Made by a program: the position numbers and the translations under genes. Below are positions 51,605-60,324 of a stretch of 64,000 nt of DNA, one piece after another. Location of the stretch: positions 2,108,001 to 2,172,000 of the forward strand of contig CAXXFB010000001.1 of assembly GCA_963674545.2 (NCBI GenBank), written 5' to 3'. The notes below the pieces were generated by a model. That model had not been told where the DNA came from. It ran no database searches and was given only the letters and a program-made list of their open reading frames with translations. Every line of letters starts with the position of its first letter. Position 1 is the first letter of the stretch. The DNA comes from JABGQS01 sp963674545 (GTDB taxonomy: Bacteria > Bacillota > Clostridia > Christensenellales > SZUA-584).

Positions 51605-53764
51605 ATGATAAGCGTGCTAGAGGGGCTAAATGAGCGCCAGCGGCAGGCGGCAAGCGCCACCGAAGGCTTTATACGTGTGATAGCAGGGGCGGGCTCCGGC
51701 AAGACAAGGGCGCTCTCGCATCGTTTTGCGTATCTCGTTAACGAGATCGGCATAATGCCGGGCAGCATACTTTGCGTTACTTTTACCAACAAATCTGCAA
51801 ACGAGATGCGCCAGCGCATACGCCGCCTGACGGGCGACAACGACACCGGATATATCAGCACGTTCCACGGCTTTTGCGTCAGCGTGCTGCAGGAAGACAG
51901 CAACGCAGTGCAGTACCCAAAGAGCTTCCTGGTGCTAGACAACTCCGACATAGACTCTATGCTAAAGATAATTTATGAGGAGAGAGAACTTACGCTGCGG
52001 CACAAGACGTTTGCCAAAGCCCGGGATATGATAGAAATACGCAAGATAATAAAAGAGCCAAGGTACTTCGAGCACATGATAGCCATGCCCATAGAGAAGC
52101 TGCACCAGATGTACCTTGACTCTACGCAGACGGACGATATCATATTCTACGGCTATCTTTATCAGCAAAAGAAATGCTTTGGGTTAGACTATAACGATCT
52201 TATTAAATACGTACTGCACATATTCGATATAAACGAGCAGATAAAGCTTAAGTGGCAAAAACGCCTCGAATACATAATGGTGGACGAATATCAGGACATT
52301 GACGAGCTGCAGTATAAGCTGATGAAGGTGCTGTGCGGCTACCACAAAAACCTGTTTATTGTGGGAGACCCCGACCAGACTATATATACATGGCGTGGGG
52401 CAAGCGTCAAATACATACTAGACTTCGACAAAGAGTTCCCGGGCGTTCGCACAATAATGATGATGGAGAACTACCGCTCGACCCCGCAGATAATCGCCGC
52501 TGCGAACTCGCTCATCGGCAAGAACAAGGTGCGGGTGAAAAAGGACATCATACACACGCTGGCGGACGGCGAAGCGCCGGTTTACCACCACGCAAAGACT
52601 ACCGACGCACAGGCAGAGTGGATAGCGGACAGAATAATAGAGCTTGCGGACAAGGGCGTGAGTCTTTCTGACATGACTATACTTTACCGAGCGCACTACG
52701 TTACACGCACGCTTGAAGCGGCTTTCCTCAAAAAAGAAGTGCCCTACACTATATATTCGGGCGTTCCGTTCTTTGGGCGCATGGAGATTAAAGACGTTCT
52801 AAGCTACCTGCGGCTGATAGCATACCGGGACGACCTTTCGTTTATAAGGATCGTCAACGTGCCAAAGCGCAACATAGGCGAGAAACGCATGCGCTTTTTG
52901 CAGGAATACGCAGAGCAAAACCACTGCCTGCTCTACACTGCTCTTGAGCGCACCATCGACGATGATATATTCAAGAACACACAGGCAAAGCAGTTCCTTG
53001 CCATTATAGAAAAGTTCAGCGCAGGATACAGAGACGTGCCTGTGTCTGTGCTGCTTTCCGCAGTGCTCGAAGAGAGCGGATATGAAAAAATGCTGAGAAC
53101 AATGGGCAGTCAGGAGCGGCTTGATAACCTTGCCGAGCTTAAACAGTCTATATATGAGTATGAAACGTCGTGCGGGGAAGAGCTTGCCCTTGAAGACTAC
53201 CTTTCGCATGTGGCGCTGCTGACCAACACAGACGCGGCTTCGGGCAAAAATGCCGTCAAGCTTATGACGGTGCATACAGCAAAAGGATTAGAGTTCAAGA
53301 ACGTGTTCCTGTGCAGCCTGAGCGAAGGCATATTCCCGTCTAAAAAGACGCAGACTTCCGCGGCGATGGAGGAAGAGCGAAGGCTCGCATTCGTGGCAAT
53401 TACACGTGCGCAGGAGCGGCTTTTCCTATCCGACGCACAGGGGCGCAATTTTGACGGCTCGTATCAGTACCCATCCCGCTTCATATTCAACATCGACAAA
53501 CACCTTTTAGCCTATGACGTGGAGCTTGAAGACAGCCTCATAAAGGAATCTGACTGGTACATCAAAAACAGCCAGGCGGGCCTGGAAGCGGCGGCGCAGC
53601 AAAAGCAGTTCCAGCCGGGCGACCGGGTGACCCACAAGATAATGGGCAGCGGCGTCATAGTAGACATAGACACGGACAAGGGGGCGTATATCATCAAGTT
53701 CGACGACATCGACACCGTGAGGAGCATGAGCTTTCGTGCGAAGCTGATGGAAGAGGGGGGGTAG
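51605..53764 (+). CDS. UvrD/PcrA-type ATP-dependent DNA helicase
   Basis: The 719-aa superfamily 1 helicase has LNERQRQAASATEGFIRVIAG (Q motif), Walker A AGAGSGKTRA near residue 30, motif Ia FTNKSANEMRQRI, motif II VDEYQDIDELQ and motif III GDPDQTIYTWRGA. Motif V is VMTVHTAKGLEFKNVF-like and motif VI is EERRLAFVAITRAQ. The C-terminal end (GDRVTHKIMGSGVIVDI) is the PcrA-type RNA-polymerase-interacting domain. PcrA acts in repair and in clearing replication conflicts. GGCGGAAG precedes the ATG. Confidence 0.92.
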   Translation: MISVLEGLNERQRQAASATEGFIRVIAGAGSGKTRALSHRFAYLVNEIGIMPGSILCVTFTNKSANEMRQRIRRLTGDNDTGYISTFHGFCVSVLQEDSNAVQYPKSFLVLDNSDIDSMLKIIYEERELTLRHKTFAKARDMIEIRKIIKEPRYFEHMIAMPIEKLHQMYLDSTQTDDIIFYGYLYQQKKCFGLDYNDLIKYVLHIFDINEQIKLKWQKRLEYIMVDEYQDIDELQYKLMKVLCGYHKNLFIVGDPDQTIYTWRGASVKYILDFDKEFPGVRTIMMMENYRSTPQIIAAANSLIGKNKVRVKKDIIHTLADGEAPVYHHAKTTDAQAEWIADRIIELADKGVSLSDMTILYRAHYVTRTLEAAFLKKEVPYTIYSGVPFFGRMEIKDVLSYLRLIAYRDDLSFIRIVNVPKRNIGEKRMRFLQEYAEQNHCLLYTALERTIDDDIFKNTQAKQFLAIIEKFSAGYRDVPVSVLLSAVLEESGYEKMLRTMGSQERLDNLAELKQSIYEYETSCGEELALEDYLSHVALLTNTDAASGKNAVKLMTVHTAKGLEFKNVFLCSLSEGIFPSKKTQTSAAMEEERRLAFVAITRAQERLFLSDAQGRNFDGSYQYPSRFIFNIDKHLLAYDVELEDSLIKESDWYIKNSQAGLEAAAQQKQFQPGDRVTHKIMGSGVIVDIDTDKGAYIIKFDDIDTVRSMSFRAKLMEEGG

Positions 53765-53913
53765 GGGAAAGGACTACGTTTAGGAAATAAAAAATTTCCT
53801 TATATAAATTATATTAAAAAGTTCTGAAATATTATATAAAAAAACATAAAAGTGGTTATGATAGCTCTTTGATGATATAATGTAAAAAATGTATATAATA
53901 GGAGTATTTTGTT

Positions 53914-55176
53914 ATGAATTGGAATTGTTTTTTAGATTTATTAAAGGTATTTCCCGAAAGATTAAAAAGGCATATTGATATGGAGATAAAAAACAGTGTA
54001 ATCTATTACAAAGCAAATGAAACCAAAAAAGAGTTTAAATTAGTTGATTTTGAACAAAGAATAAATAACCAACTAATTTTTGATAATAAGGAAAACATTT
54101 TATATAGCGATTTTTATTATGAATGTATTGTGGAAGAAAAAGGCAGCAATTTTTCAAGAAGAAGGTTAGAGGAACTTAAAATTGAGGATACTGAGAATAA
54201 AATAAACTACTCGTTTCAAAAACCATCATTTCAAATTATGATTGAGTCAATTAATAATGTTGAGAACAAAAGCAGATTTGCTACTAGACCGTGGGTGATG
54301 CGAAGATATGATGAAGATAAGGAACCATCTTTTGAAGACATAATTCGGACAACTCTTAGATTTCCACTAACTCTTTGTATTACTAGTGAAGAAAAAATGA
54401 CTATTAAAGAATATAAAGAATATGCAAATGCATTTCTTTTTAATATTGCATACAATATGTCTTTAGTATTTCAACCTCAAACTAATCTTGAAGATATATA
54501 TCCTTTGTTTATACGTAGAAGAACGAAAAGAATTAATTCACAACATTATATTGAACCACCCAAACGAAAGTATATTATAGATTTAACAAATCAATATCAT
54601 ATGGGATTATCATCTAATGATCCTTTTATCGAATTTATTTGTTATTACCATATAATAGAACATTTTTATGAATCTGTTTATAAAGAAGATATGATTAACA
54701 AAGTTCAAGCTGAGATTTCAAGTCCTCGTTTCTCGGTTCGAAGAACTAAGGATATAGCAAAAGTTATCGAAATAGTCCAAAAAAAACTTAAGAATAATAA
54801 TGCTGAATATGAAGTTAATGAGCAAGAGGCTCTTGCATTAACTTTGAAGAAATTTGTGCCAATTGAAGAATTAAGAGATGATTTAATGGATTATGATGAT
54901 ACATTAGTTGCATATTACAGAGAAAACCAGGTTTGTTTTTCAAAGGGAGATGAAATAATATTCAATAATTTAGCAGATGAAAAGATTTATAGTAAAATTG
55001 CAGCAAGGATTTATAAGACAAGGAATTCACTAGTTCATAGCAAGTCTAATGATTGGAGAACAAAAGAAAAGACTGCTTATAGACCTTTTAAAGACGAGAA
55101 AGCACTTTCAAAAGAAATTCCATTAATGAGAATTATAGCAGAGACTATTATCGTAGCATCATCTGAACTGTTATAA
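53914..55176 (+). CDS. Orphan protein with C-terminal HEPN-like motif
   Basis: The 420-aa AT-rich protein has no known N-terminal family. Near the C-terminus RIYKTRNSLVHSKS has an R-x4-H motif (Arg370, His375) in a helical context, the catalytic signature of HEPN RNases and the Apea-like HEPN group. An upstream helix begins around IVQKKLKNNNAEYEV. AGGAG precedes the ATG. Base composition is far more AT-rich than the helicase before and the acetyltransferase after it, pointing to recent acquisition. A defence-type RNase is possible; non-catalytic HEPN is the alternative. Confidence 0.55.
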   Translation: MNWNCFLDLLKVFPERLKRHIDMEIKNSVIYYKANETKKEFKLVDFEQRINNQLIFDNKENILYSDFYYECIVEEKGSNFSRRRLEELKIEDTENKINYSFQKPSFQIMIESINNVENKSRFATRPWVMRRYDEDKEPSFEDIIRTTLRFPLTLCITSEEKMTIKEYKEYANAFLFNIAYNMSLVFQPQTNLEDIYPLFIRRRTKRINSQHYIEPPKRKYIIDLTNQYHMGLSSNDPFIEFICYYHIIEHFYESVYKEDMINKVQAEISSPRFSVRRTKDIAKVIEIVQKKLKNNNAEYEVNEQEALALTLKKFVPIEELRDDLMDYDDTLVAYYRENQVCFSKGDEIIFNNLADEKIYSKIAARIYKTRNSLVHSKSNDWRTKEKTAYRPFKDEKALSKEIPLMRIIAETIIVASSELL

Positions 55177-55277
55177 AAATAACGAATTTATAATACTAAA
55201 AGAAACTAACATGTTTGCCCCCCTTCCTCCAATCTGATATCATATATCCATAAAAAAAACACAGTGGTGGAGGATGT

Positions 55278-56390
55278 ATGAATATAGAAGTACGAAGGCT
55301 GGATGAGCGCAGATTAAAGCCGTTCATCAGGCTCCCGTTCGGGCTGTATAAAGACGATAAAAAGTGGGTGCCGCCGCTCATTTCCGAGATGAAGAGCATG
55401 CTCAGCTCTTCCAAAAACAATTTTTTGAAAAGTGAACACGCCTTTTTCATGGCGTACCGAAACGGCAGACCTGCCGCAAGGGTGCTTGCCGGGATAAACG
55501 AGAAAGAATCGGAGCAGGAAGGCGAAAAGCGGGGCTATTTTTCGCTGTTCGAGGCGGCGGATAAGCAAAGCGGTATGGCAGTTATGCAGGCGGCGCAGGA
55601 GTATCTGAAGGGCATCGGCGCTGTGTATATGAAGGGGCCGTTTTCGCCTGCCAACGGAGAGGAAAACAGATGTGTGCTGGTGGACGGTTTCGATTCGCCG
55701 CCGGTGCTTTATGCGGCATATAACCCGCCGTGGTATAAAGACGTCTTCGAAAGCTTCGGCATGACCAAGCAGTCAGACATGCTGGGCTTCTTGATAACGC
55801 CGCAGTCGCTGCCGCTCGAAAAGTTCAGCAAGGTAGTCAGCTTTGCAAAAAAGCGCTATGGCTTTGAGGCGTACCCTATAGACTTTTCTAACCTCGACAA
55901 AGAGCTAAAAGACATACACGAGATACTGAAAGGCTCGGACGCAAGGGACTGGGGCAGCGGCCTGCCCACGTGGGAGAGCGTGCAGCACGCAGCGCAGGAG
56001 ATGAAAACGCTTGCCGACCCGGACCTTGTTTATATAGTGAGAAGAAACGACGGAAAACCGCTTGCGTTCGTGGTGAGCATACCCAACTATAACGAAGCGC
56101 TCATACACATGAAAGGACGGCTGCTGCCGTTCGGGATATTCAAGCTGCTGTACTGGAAGAAGCGCATAAAGGGCATGCGCATCATAATGCAGTTCTGCGT
56201 GAAGGAATATGAGAAAAAGGCGGCGGTGTCTGCGGCTTACCTTGCCATAATGGAAGCCGGGCTTAAAAAGGGCTATCAGTGGGGGGATGCTTCGGCAATA
56301 GCGGAAGACAACGAGAAGTCTTGGAGGCCGGTGGTCACCGCAGGCGGGAAGTTATATAGACGGTTTCGATATTACGAAAAGCAGATATAA
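55278..56390 (+). CDS. GNAT-like acyltransferase family protein
   Basis: The 370-aa protein matches a family of GNAT-related proteins (YghO-like) seen in many anaerobes: LKPFIRLPFGLYKDDKKWVP near the start, KGPFSPANGEENRCVLVDGF, PVLYAAYNPPWYKDVFESFGM, and a late WGDASAIAEDNEKSWRPV. Function unproven; an acyltransfer role is likely from the fold. GGAGG lies 4 nt before the ATG. A shared terminator separates it from the convergent DUF819 gene. Confidence 0.75.
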   Translation: MNIEVRRLDERRLKPFIRLPFGLYKDDKKWVPPLISEMKSMLSSSKNNFLKSEHAFFMAYRNGRPAARVLAGINEKESEQEGEKRGYFSLFEAADKQSGMAVMQAAQEYLKGIGAVYMKGPFSPANGEENRCVLVDGFDSPPVLYAAYNPPWYKDVFESFGMTKQSDMLGFLITPQSLPLEKFSKVVSFAKKRYGFEAYPIDFSNLDKELKDIHEILKGSDARDWGSGLPTWESVQHAAQEMKTLADPDLVYIVRRNDGKPLAFVVSIPNYNEALIHMKGRLLPFGIFKLLYWKKRIKGMRIIMQFCVKEYEKKAAVSAAYLAIMEAGLKKGYQWGDASAIAEDNEKSWRPVVTAGGKLYRRFRYYEKQI

Positions 56391-56417
56391 AAAAAGGCCG
56401 CAGAAGCGGCTCTTTTT
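56390..56417. terminator. Bidirectional terminator between acyltransferase and DUF819 genes
   Basis: GCCGC-AGAA-GCGGC with an A run on the left and a T run on the right, usable from both sides. Confidence 0.8.
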
Positions 56418-56431
56418 AATTATACTTTTTT

Positions 56432-57598
56432 TCAGCCAAACATCCGGAAAAGCATCGCTATTCCTATGCCGAGGTAGTTGCCGATTGCGTAGCCGATGAT
56501 GCCTGTGACAAGTCCGCTTATAAGCACCTGTCGGTTCTTTAGCGAGTTGACTATGACGGGCACAAACGGCGGAGAGCAAACTGCCGAGACGGAAGTGACT
56601 ATCATGGTGTCCGAGTCTATCTTGAACGGCTTGCACAGCAGTGCATGTATAACCATGCTTCCTGCGACGGAGATGATGACATAGAGAAGGATAGTCCAGT
56701 CTATGTTCATGAGAACTCTGAAGTCTGTCATAGACGCCACGGCGAAACAGAAAACATAGATGATGTACATGCCGAACTGGAAGGTGTGTTTTATGTTTCG
56801 CACACGTTTGATGAACGAAGCTGCTATTCCAAGCGTAGTTATCAGCAGTATAGTGACCGCCGTGCTGAAGTCTGCAGGGAACAGCCCCCCGACTACAAAG
56901 GCTATGCCGAGTATGACCGCTGATATCAAAAGCGCAAGAGCGAGCCATTTCAGCCTGGATGGCTTTAACATCTTGCCGTATGCGCTCAGTGACTCGTCGC
57001 TGATGTCAGACGTTTGTCCGTCGTCCTGCTTCTGCAGAGCCTTGAACGGTTTTAGCCGGAACACCTTCTGGAAAACGAACCTTGCCGCGACTGCCATGAA
57101 GATGAGATAGAAAAGACCTATCACAGTGTCGTATGTGTGGAAACGTATGTATGTTGCGCTGTCAACGTTGAGTGCGGTTTTTATCGAAGCCAGGTTGGGC
57201 GTGCCGCCTGTGTATAGCGCAGTTGCCATGCCGCCGTATTTCCAGCCGTCCTTTACATTGGCGGCAAGCGTCAGCTGAAGCACGAGCGTGACCACGGCTA
57301 TAGAGACCACGGCGAGAAGCATGCTGACCAGCGCAGTCTTTGATATCTTCAGCCACCGTTTCACGTCCAGCGAAAACAGCAGCAGCGGAAGCGCCAGCGC
57401 CACGCTTATGTCCTGTATGTTCGTCTGAAAGGGTGTGAAGCTTTCGGGAAGTATGCCGGTGTTGCCGACGATTATGCCCGCAAAGTAGCATAAAAGAACG
57501 AGACCGATCTTCTGCAGTATTGCGAACTTGGTGCCCAGCCACACGAGCAGCGCCGGAAAAGCTATGAATGCGACGGTGATCAGAATATTTACTAACAT
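56432..57598 (-). CDS. DUF819 family membrane protein
   Basis: The start chosen is ATG at 57598 (MLVNILITVAFIAFPALLVW), with AAAGCGGA upstream; an ATG 14 codons earlier lacks a site. The 388-aa protein has about ten membrane helices and DUF819 (YjcL-like) features: GWKYGGMATALYTGGTPNLASIKTAL and VCSPPFVPVIVNSLKNRQVLISG. Likely a transporter; substrate unknown. No neighbours on its strand. Confidence 0.85.
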   Translation of the reverse strand: MLVNILITVAFIAFPALLVWLGTKFAILQKIGLVLLCYFAGIIVGNTGILPESFTPFQTNIQDISVALALPLLLFSLDVKRWLKISKTALVSMLLAVVSIAVVTLVLQLTLAANVKDGWKYGGMATALYTGGTPNLASIKTALNVDSATYIRFHTYDTVIGLFYLIFMAVAARFVFQKVFRLKPFKALQKQDDGQTSDISDESLSAYGKMLKPSRLKWLALALLISAVILGIAFVVGGLFPADFSTAVTILLITTLGIAASFIKRVRNIKHTFQFGMYIIYVFCFAVASMTDFRVLMNIDWTILLYVIISVAGSMVIHALLCKPFKIDSDTMIVTSVSAVCSPPFVPVIVNSLKNRQVLISGLVTGIIGYAIGNYLGIGIAMLFRMFG

Positions 57599-57840
57599 GA
57601 ATTTTCCGCTTTCTTCTAAAAGATGATATGGATTAATCATTAGTAATGCTTACTATGTAGGATATCATGTATGAGTGCGGCTGTGTTTTAAACAGTTATT
57701 AATTCATTGTTTAAAAAGTATTAAAATAATCTTAAGGAGACGGATATTGGTTTGTATAGTCGGCACAAAGCTGTGATATAATATTTGTGTAGTTTTGCAA
57801 AAAACAGATGTTTAAAAAAATTTTTAAAAAAACAAAAAAA
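57599..57840. other. Intergenic stretch between DUF819 and MerR genes
   Basis: No gene is seen. A TATAAT word at 57777-57782 with TTGTAT 19 bp upstream may be an additional promoter for the MerR gene. The rest is AT-rich. Confidence 0.4.
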
Positions 57841-57841
57841 T

Positions 57842-57888
57842 CACGTAACGTGAGGTATTGCTTGTAACGTAACGTGATGATGTAAGCT
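57842..57888 (+). promoter_or_regulatory. Operator-promoter of the MerR gene
   Basis: The near-palindromic word ACGTAACGTGA occurs exactly twice (57843-57853 and 57867-57877), 24 bp apart. The second copy lies within a 19-bp spacer between -35 TTGCTT (57858-57863) and -10 TAAGCT (57883-57888). A long 19-bp spacer with a central operator is the hallmark of MerR-activated promoters, and CACGTAACGTGAGG resembles TipA-type operators. Confidence 0.6.
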
Positions 57889-57910
57889 TGCATCATGGAG
57901 GTGAAAATCT

Positions 57911-58651
57911 ATGTCACAATATACGACGGGAGAGATGGCAAAGCTGTGCGGAGTGTCTGTGCGGACAGTGCAGTTCTATGACGAAAAAGACCTTTTAAAA
58001 CCAGCGGAGCTTACCGAGGGCGGAAGGCGGCTTTACTCGGAAGACGACTTGAAGAAGTTTCAGATGATCTGTCTTTTCAAGAGCCTCGGGCTTTCGCTGG
58101 AGTCTATCGCCGGAGTGATGAGCAGCAAGCACCCCGGTAATGTACTTGGTCTTTTGCTGGACGAGCAGCTAAAGCAGCTTGACACCGAGATGGAAGAAAT
58201 GGAGCGTCAGCGCAGGGCTATAGAGGTCGTAAAAGAAAACATTCGTAGTACGCAGGCTATCTCCGTCAAATCTATACAGGACATAGAACAAATCATGAAC
58301 GCAAAGAAAAATTTAAAAAAGGTACACGGATGGATGCTGGTAGTCGGCATAATAATGGATCTGATTCAGATTGGTACGTTGCTGCTCTGGATATTCAAAG
58401 GAATATGGTGGCCGTTTGCCGCAGGGATGCCGCTGGTCATTCTATCGGCTATATTGATGGTCCGCATGTATTACAAAAACACAGCTTATATTTGTCCGGA
58501 GTGCGGCACGGTCTTCCGTCCGAAGCTGAAACAGTTCTTCTTCGCAAACCACACGCCAAAGACAAGGAAGCTGACTTGCCCTAACTGCGGTTTCCACGGA
58601 TACTGTGTTGAGACATATGCAGACGAGAACACGAAGATAATGCAGGCATGA
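57911..58651 (+). CDS. MerR family regulator with membrane helices and zinc ribbon
   Basis: The 246-aa protein has a MerR winged helix (TGEMAKLCGVSVRTVQFYDEKDLLKPAEL, about 3-70) and a dimerising coiled coil (about 80-120). Two membrane segments follow (GWMLVVGIIMDLIQIGTLLLWI and WWPFAAGMPLVILSAILMV), then a C-terminal zinc ribbon with CPEC and CPNC pairs. Membrane-tied MerR proteins are unusual and suggest sensing of a membrane or envelope signal. GGAGGTG precedes the ATG. It probably controls itself through the 57842-57888 site. Confidence 0.85.
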   Translation: MSQYTTGEMAKLCGVSVRTVQFYDEKDLLKPAELTEGGRRLYSEDDLKKFQMICLFKSLGLSLESIAGVMSSKHPGNVLGLLLDEQLKQLDTEMEEMERQRRAIEVVKENIRSTQAISVKSIQDIEQIMNAKKNLKKVHGWMLVVGIIMDLIQIGTLLLWIFKGIWWPFAAGMPLVILSAILMVRMYYKNTAYICPECGTVFRPKLKQFFFANHTPKTRKLTCPNCGFHGYCVETYADENTKIMQA

Positions 58652-58669
58652 AGACAAATGAATTAGAAG

Positions 58670-58699
58670 GAGCGGCTGAAAAACGACCGCTCTTTTTTT
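58670..58699 (+). terminator. Rho-independent terminator after MerR gene
   Basis: GAGCGG pairs with CCGCTC around an A-rich loop, followed by seven T. Confidence 0.85.
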
Positions 58700-58707
58700 G
58701 CGCTCGG

Positions 58708-58772
58708 GTGTAAAGCGAGCTTGACAAGCAGAACTTTTGGTGCTATATTTTGTGTGTAAAGCGAACTTGACA
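58708..58772 (+). promoter_or_regulatory. Promoter with 19-bp direct repeats upstream of the XRE regulator
   Basis: GTGTAAAGCGAGCTTGACA (58708-58726) and GTGTAAAGCGAACTTGACA (58754-58772) differ at one base and are 46 bp apart. The first ends in the -35 TTGACA, with -10 TATATT 17 bp away (58744-58749); the second lies just past the -10. They look like operators for the downstream XRE protein. A 7-bp inverted repeat CAGGACA/TGTCCTG follows before the ribosome site. Confidence 0.65.
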
Positions 58773-58813
58773 GGACACGTGCTGTGACTGTCCTGATATA
58801 AGGAGGCGGTAGA

Positions 58814-59020
58814 TTGAACAACAGGGTGAGGGAGCTGCGTGAGCAAATGGGGCTGACTCAAGGGGCGTTGGCAGAGAAGGCCGGCGTTTCGAGGCAGACC
58901 ATAAATGCCATAGAGACAGGAAAATATGATCCGTCAATATGGCTTGCATATACGCTCTCTAAGATATTCGAAAAACCGATAGAGGGAATATTCCTTTTTG
59001 AGGAGGATAGAAGCAAATGA
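58814..59020 (+). CDS. Small XRE-family (Cro/CI-type) regulator
   Basis: A TTG start is decided by AGGAGG 7 nt upstream. The 68-aa protein is essentially one helix-turn-helix: RVRELREQMGLTQGALAEKAGVSRQTINAIETGKYDPS, then a short C-terminal extension, as in YgzD-like regulators. Its stop overlaps the next gene (ATGA). It heads a cluster with a membrane protein and an ABC transporter and probably represses that cluster through the direct repeats. Confidence 0.88.
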   Translation: MNNRVRELREQMGLTQGALAEKAGVSRQTINAIETGKYDPSIWLAYTLSKIFEKPIEGIFLFEEDRSK

Positions 59021-59418
59021 AAAAAACAAACAATCTAAGGCGGACATACATGGTCTATACCATTATTATTTCGGAGCTCTTTGTTGCTGCCTATATTATC
59101 TGTGCCGGTTATGTTCCGCGGATTGGCGGGTTGCTGAGGATACTGGGCTACGTTGCCGCAGGAGCAGTACCGATTGGTCTATACCTATTTTACAGGTGGC
59201 GTACAAGGGACAATGCAGCTTCGAGCGATGAGATGGAGCAGCTTGTTCTGACTAAAGCGTTTGCGCTCTGCGGTCTGACGGCTGTGTCTCTGCTGCCAGT
59301 ACTGCTTGTGCTGGCATTCGTGCTTCCGGAGAGCATAGGGTATATAGTGTTCGGCTATTCCATAGTGATTGGCGGAACGCTTAAAGTGAGCGTTTATATT
59401 TTAAACAGAAAGTATTAG
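59017..59418 (+). CDS. Small membrane protein next to XRE regulator
   Basis: The 133-aa protein has four hydrophobic segments (IIISELFVAAYIICAGYV, LLRILGYVAAGAVPIGLYLF, LCGLTAVSLLPVLLVLAFVL, YIVFGYSIVIGGTLKVSVYI). XRE regulator plus small membrane protein (DUF2178-like) pairs are common in Bacillota and archaea, but I cannot confirm the family. Start and upstream stop overlap, and the ABC ATPase begins 9 nt downstream. Confidence 0.7.
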   Translation: MKKTNNLRRTYMVYTIIISELFVAAYIICAGYVPRIGGLLRILGYVAAGAVPIGLYLFYRWRTRDNAASSDEMEQLVLTKAFALCGLTAVSLLPVLLVLAFVLPESIGYIVFGYSIVIGGTLKVSVYILNRKY

Positions 59419-59427
59419 GAGGAAGCA

Positions 59428-60324
59428 ATGGAGGCGATCAAAGCGCTGGGGCTTACTAAGTTTTACGGCAGGAACAGGGGAATAGAAGACGTCAGCCTTA
59501 CTGTGCGCAGCGGCGAGATATTCGGTTTCATAGGCCCGAACGGCGCAGGCAAGTCTACGATGATAAGGACGCTTATGGGCATGATTTTCCCAAGCGGCGG
59601 AAGCGCAGAAGTTCTGGGGCACGACTGCGTTAAGGAGTCGCACATCATAAAGCGCAGCGTGGGGTATGTGCCGTGTGAAGTCCGGTTCTATGAAGACCTG
59701 ACGGTAAAACGGATGCTCAAGTATTCGGACAGCTTCTATAAGACTGCCGACGCGGAATATACAAAAGAGCTTATTGAGAGGTTCGGGCTGGAGCCAGGTA
59801 AAAAAATGGGAGAGCTTTCGTCGGGCAACAAAAAGAAAGCGGCAATAGTCGCTGCGCTATCGTCAAGGCCGGAGCTGCTCATACTCGACGAGCCGACAAG
59901 CGGGCTTGATCCGCTGGTACGCAGGACTTTGTTCGAAACGCTCCGGGAACAGCAGACCAAAGGGGCAACTGTGTTTCTTTCCAGCCACAATCTGGACGAG
60001 GTGCAGTCGCTTTGCGGACGTGCAGCGATCATAAAGGAAGGCAGGATAGCGGACGTACGCTCACTGAAAACAATGGCGGCGGACACCGGCAAAAAAATCA
60101 CGCTGAAAGGAAAAGGACTGGGAAGCGCAGTGCAAGGGGCAGAGGTCATCTCGGCTGGAGAGGATTCACTCGTTTTCCTGTACCGCTCGGATGATATGCA
60201 AAAGCTGCGCAGTATGCTGTGCGGGCTTGAATTTGACGACATACTTATAGAGGAAGAAAAGCTGTCTGATGTTTTTATGTCTTACTACAGCGGTGATGGT
60301 ACGGCTCAGAGGGAGAGAGTATAA
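59428..60324 (+). CDS. ABC transporter ATP-binding protein
   Basis: The 298-aa ATPase has Walker A GPNGAGKST near residue 37, signature LSSGNKKKAAIVAAL, Walker B LLILDEPTSGLDP and switch His in LSSHNLDEV. The C-terminal region (about 210-298) is typical of ABC-2 exporters. AGGAGG precedes the ATG, and the stop overlaps the permease start (TAATG). Cargo unknown. Confidence 0.92.
   Translation: MEAIKALGLTKFYGRNRGIEDVSLTVRSGEIFGFIGPNGAGKSTMIRTLMGMIFPSGGSAEVLGHDCVKESHIIKRSVGYVPCEVRFYEDLTVKRMLKYSDSFYKTADAEYTKELIERFGLEPGKKMGELSSGNKKKAAIVAALSSRPELLILDEPTSGLDPLVRRTLFETLREQQTKGATVFLSSHNLDEVQSLCGRAAIIKEGRIADVRSLKTMAADTGKKITLKGKGLGSAVQGAEVISAGEDSLVFLYRSDDMQKLRSMLCGLEFDDILIEEEKLSDVFMSYYSGDGTAQRERV

Noticed and set aside
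56352..56948. 198-aa His/Cys-rich minus-strand frame
   Set aside because: It is a shifted frame of the DUF819 gene on the same strand and lacks a ribosome site.
58708..58772. Direct repeats as insertion-sequence target duplication
   Set aside because: No transposase or inverted ends lie between them; a promoter does, so operators fit better.
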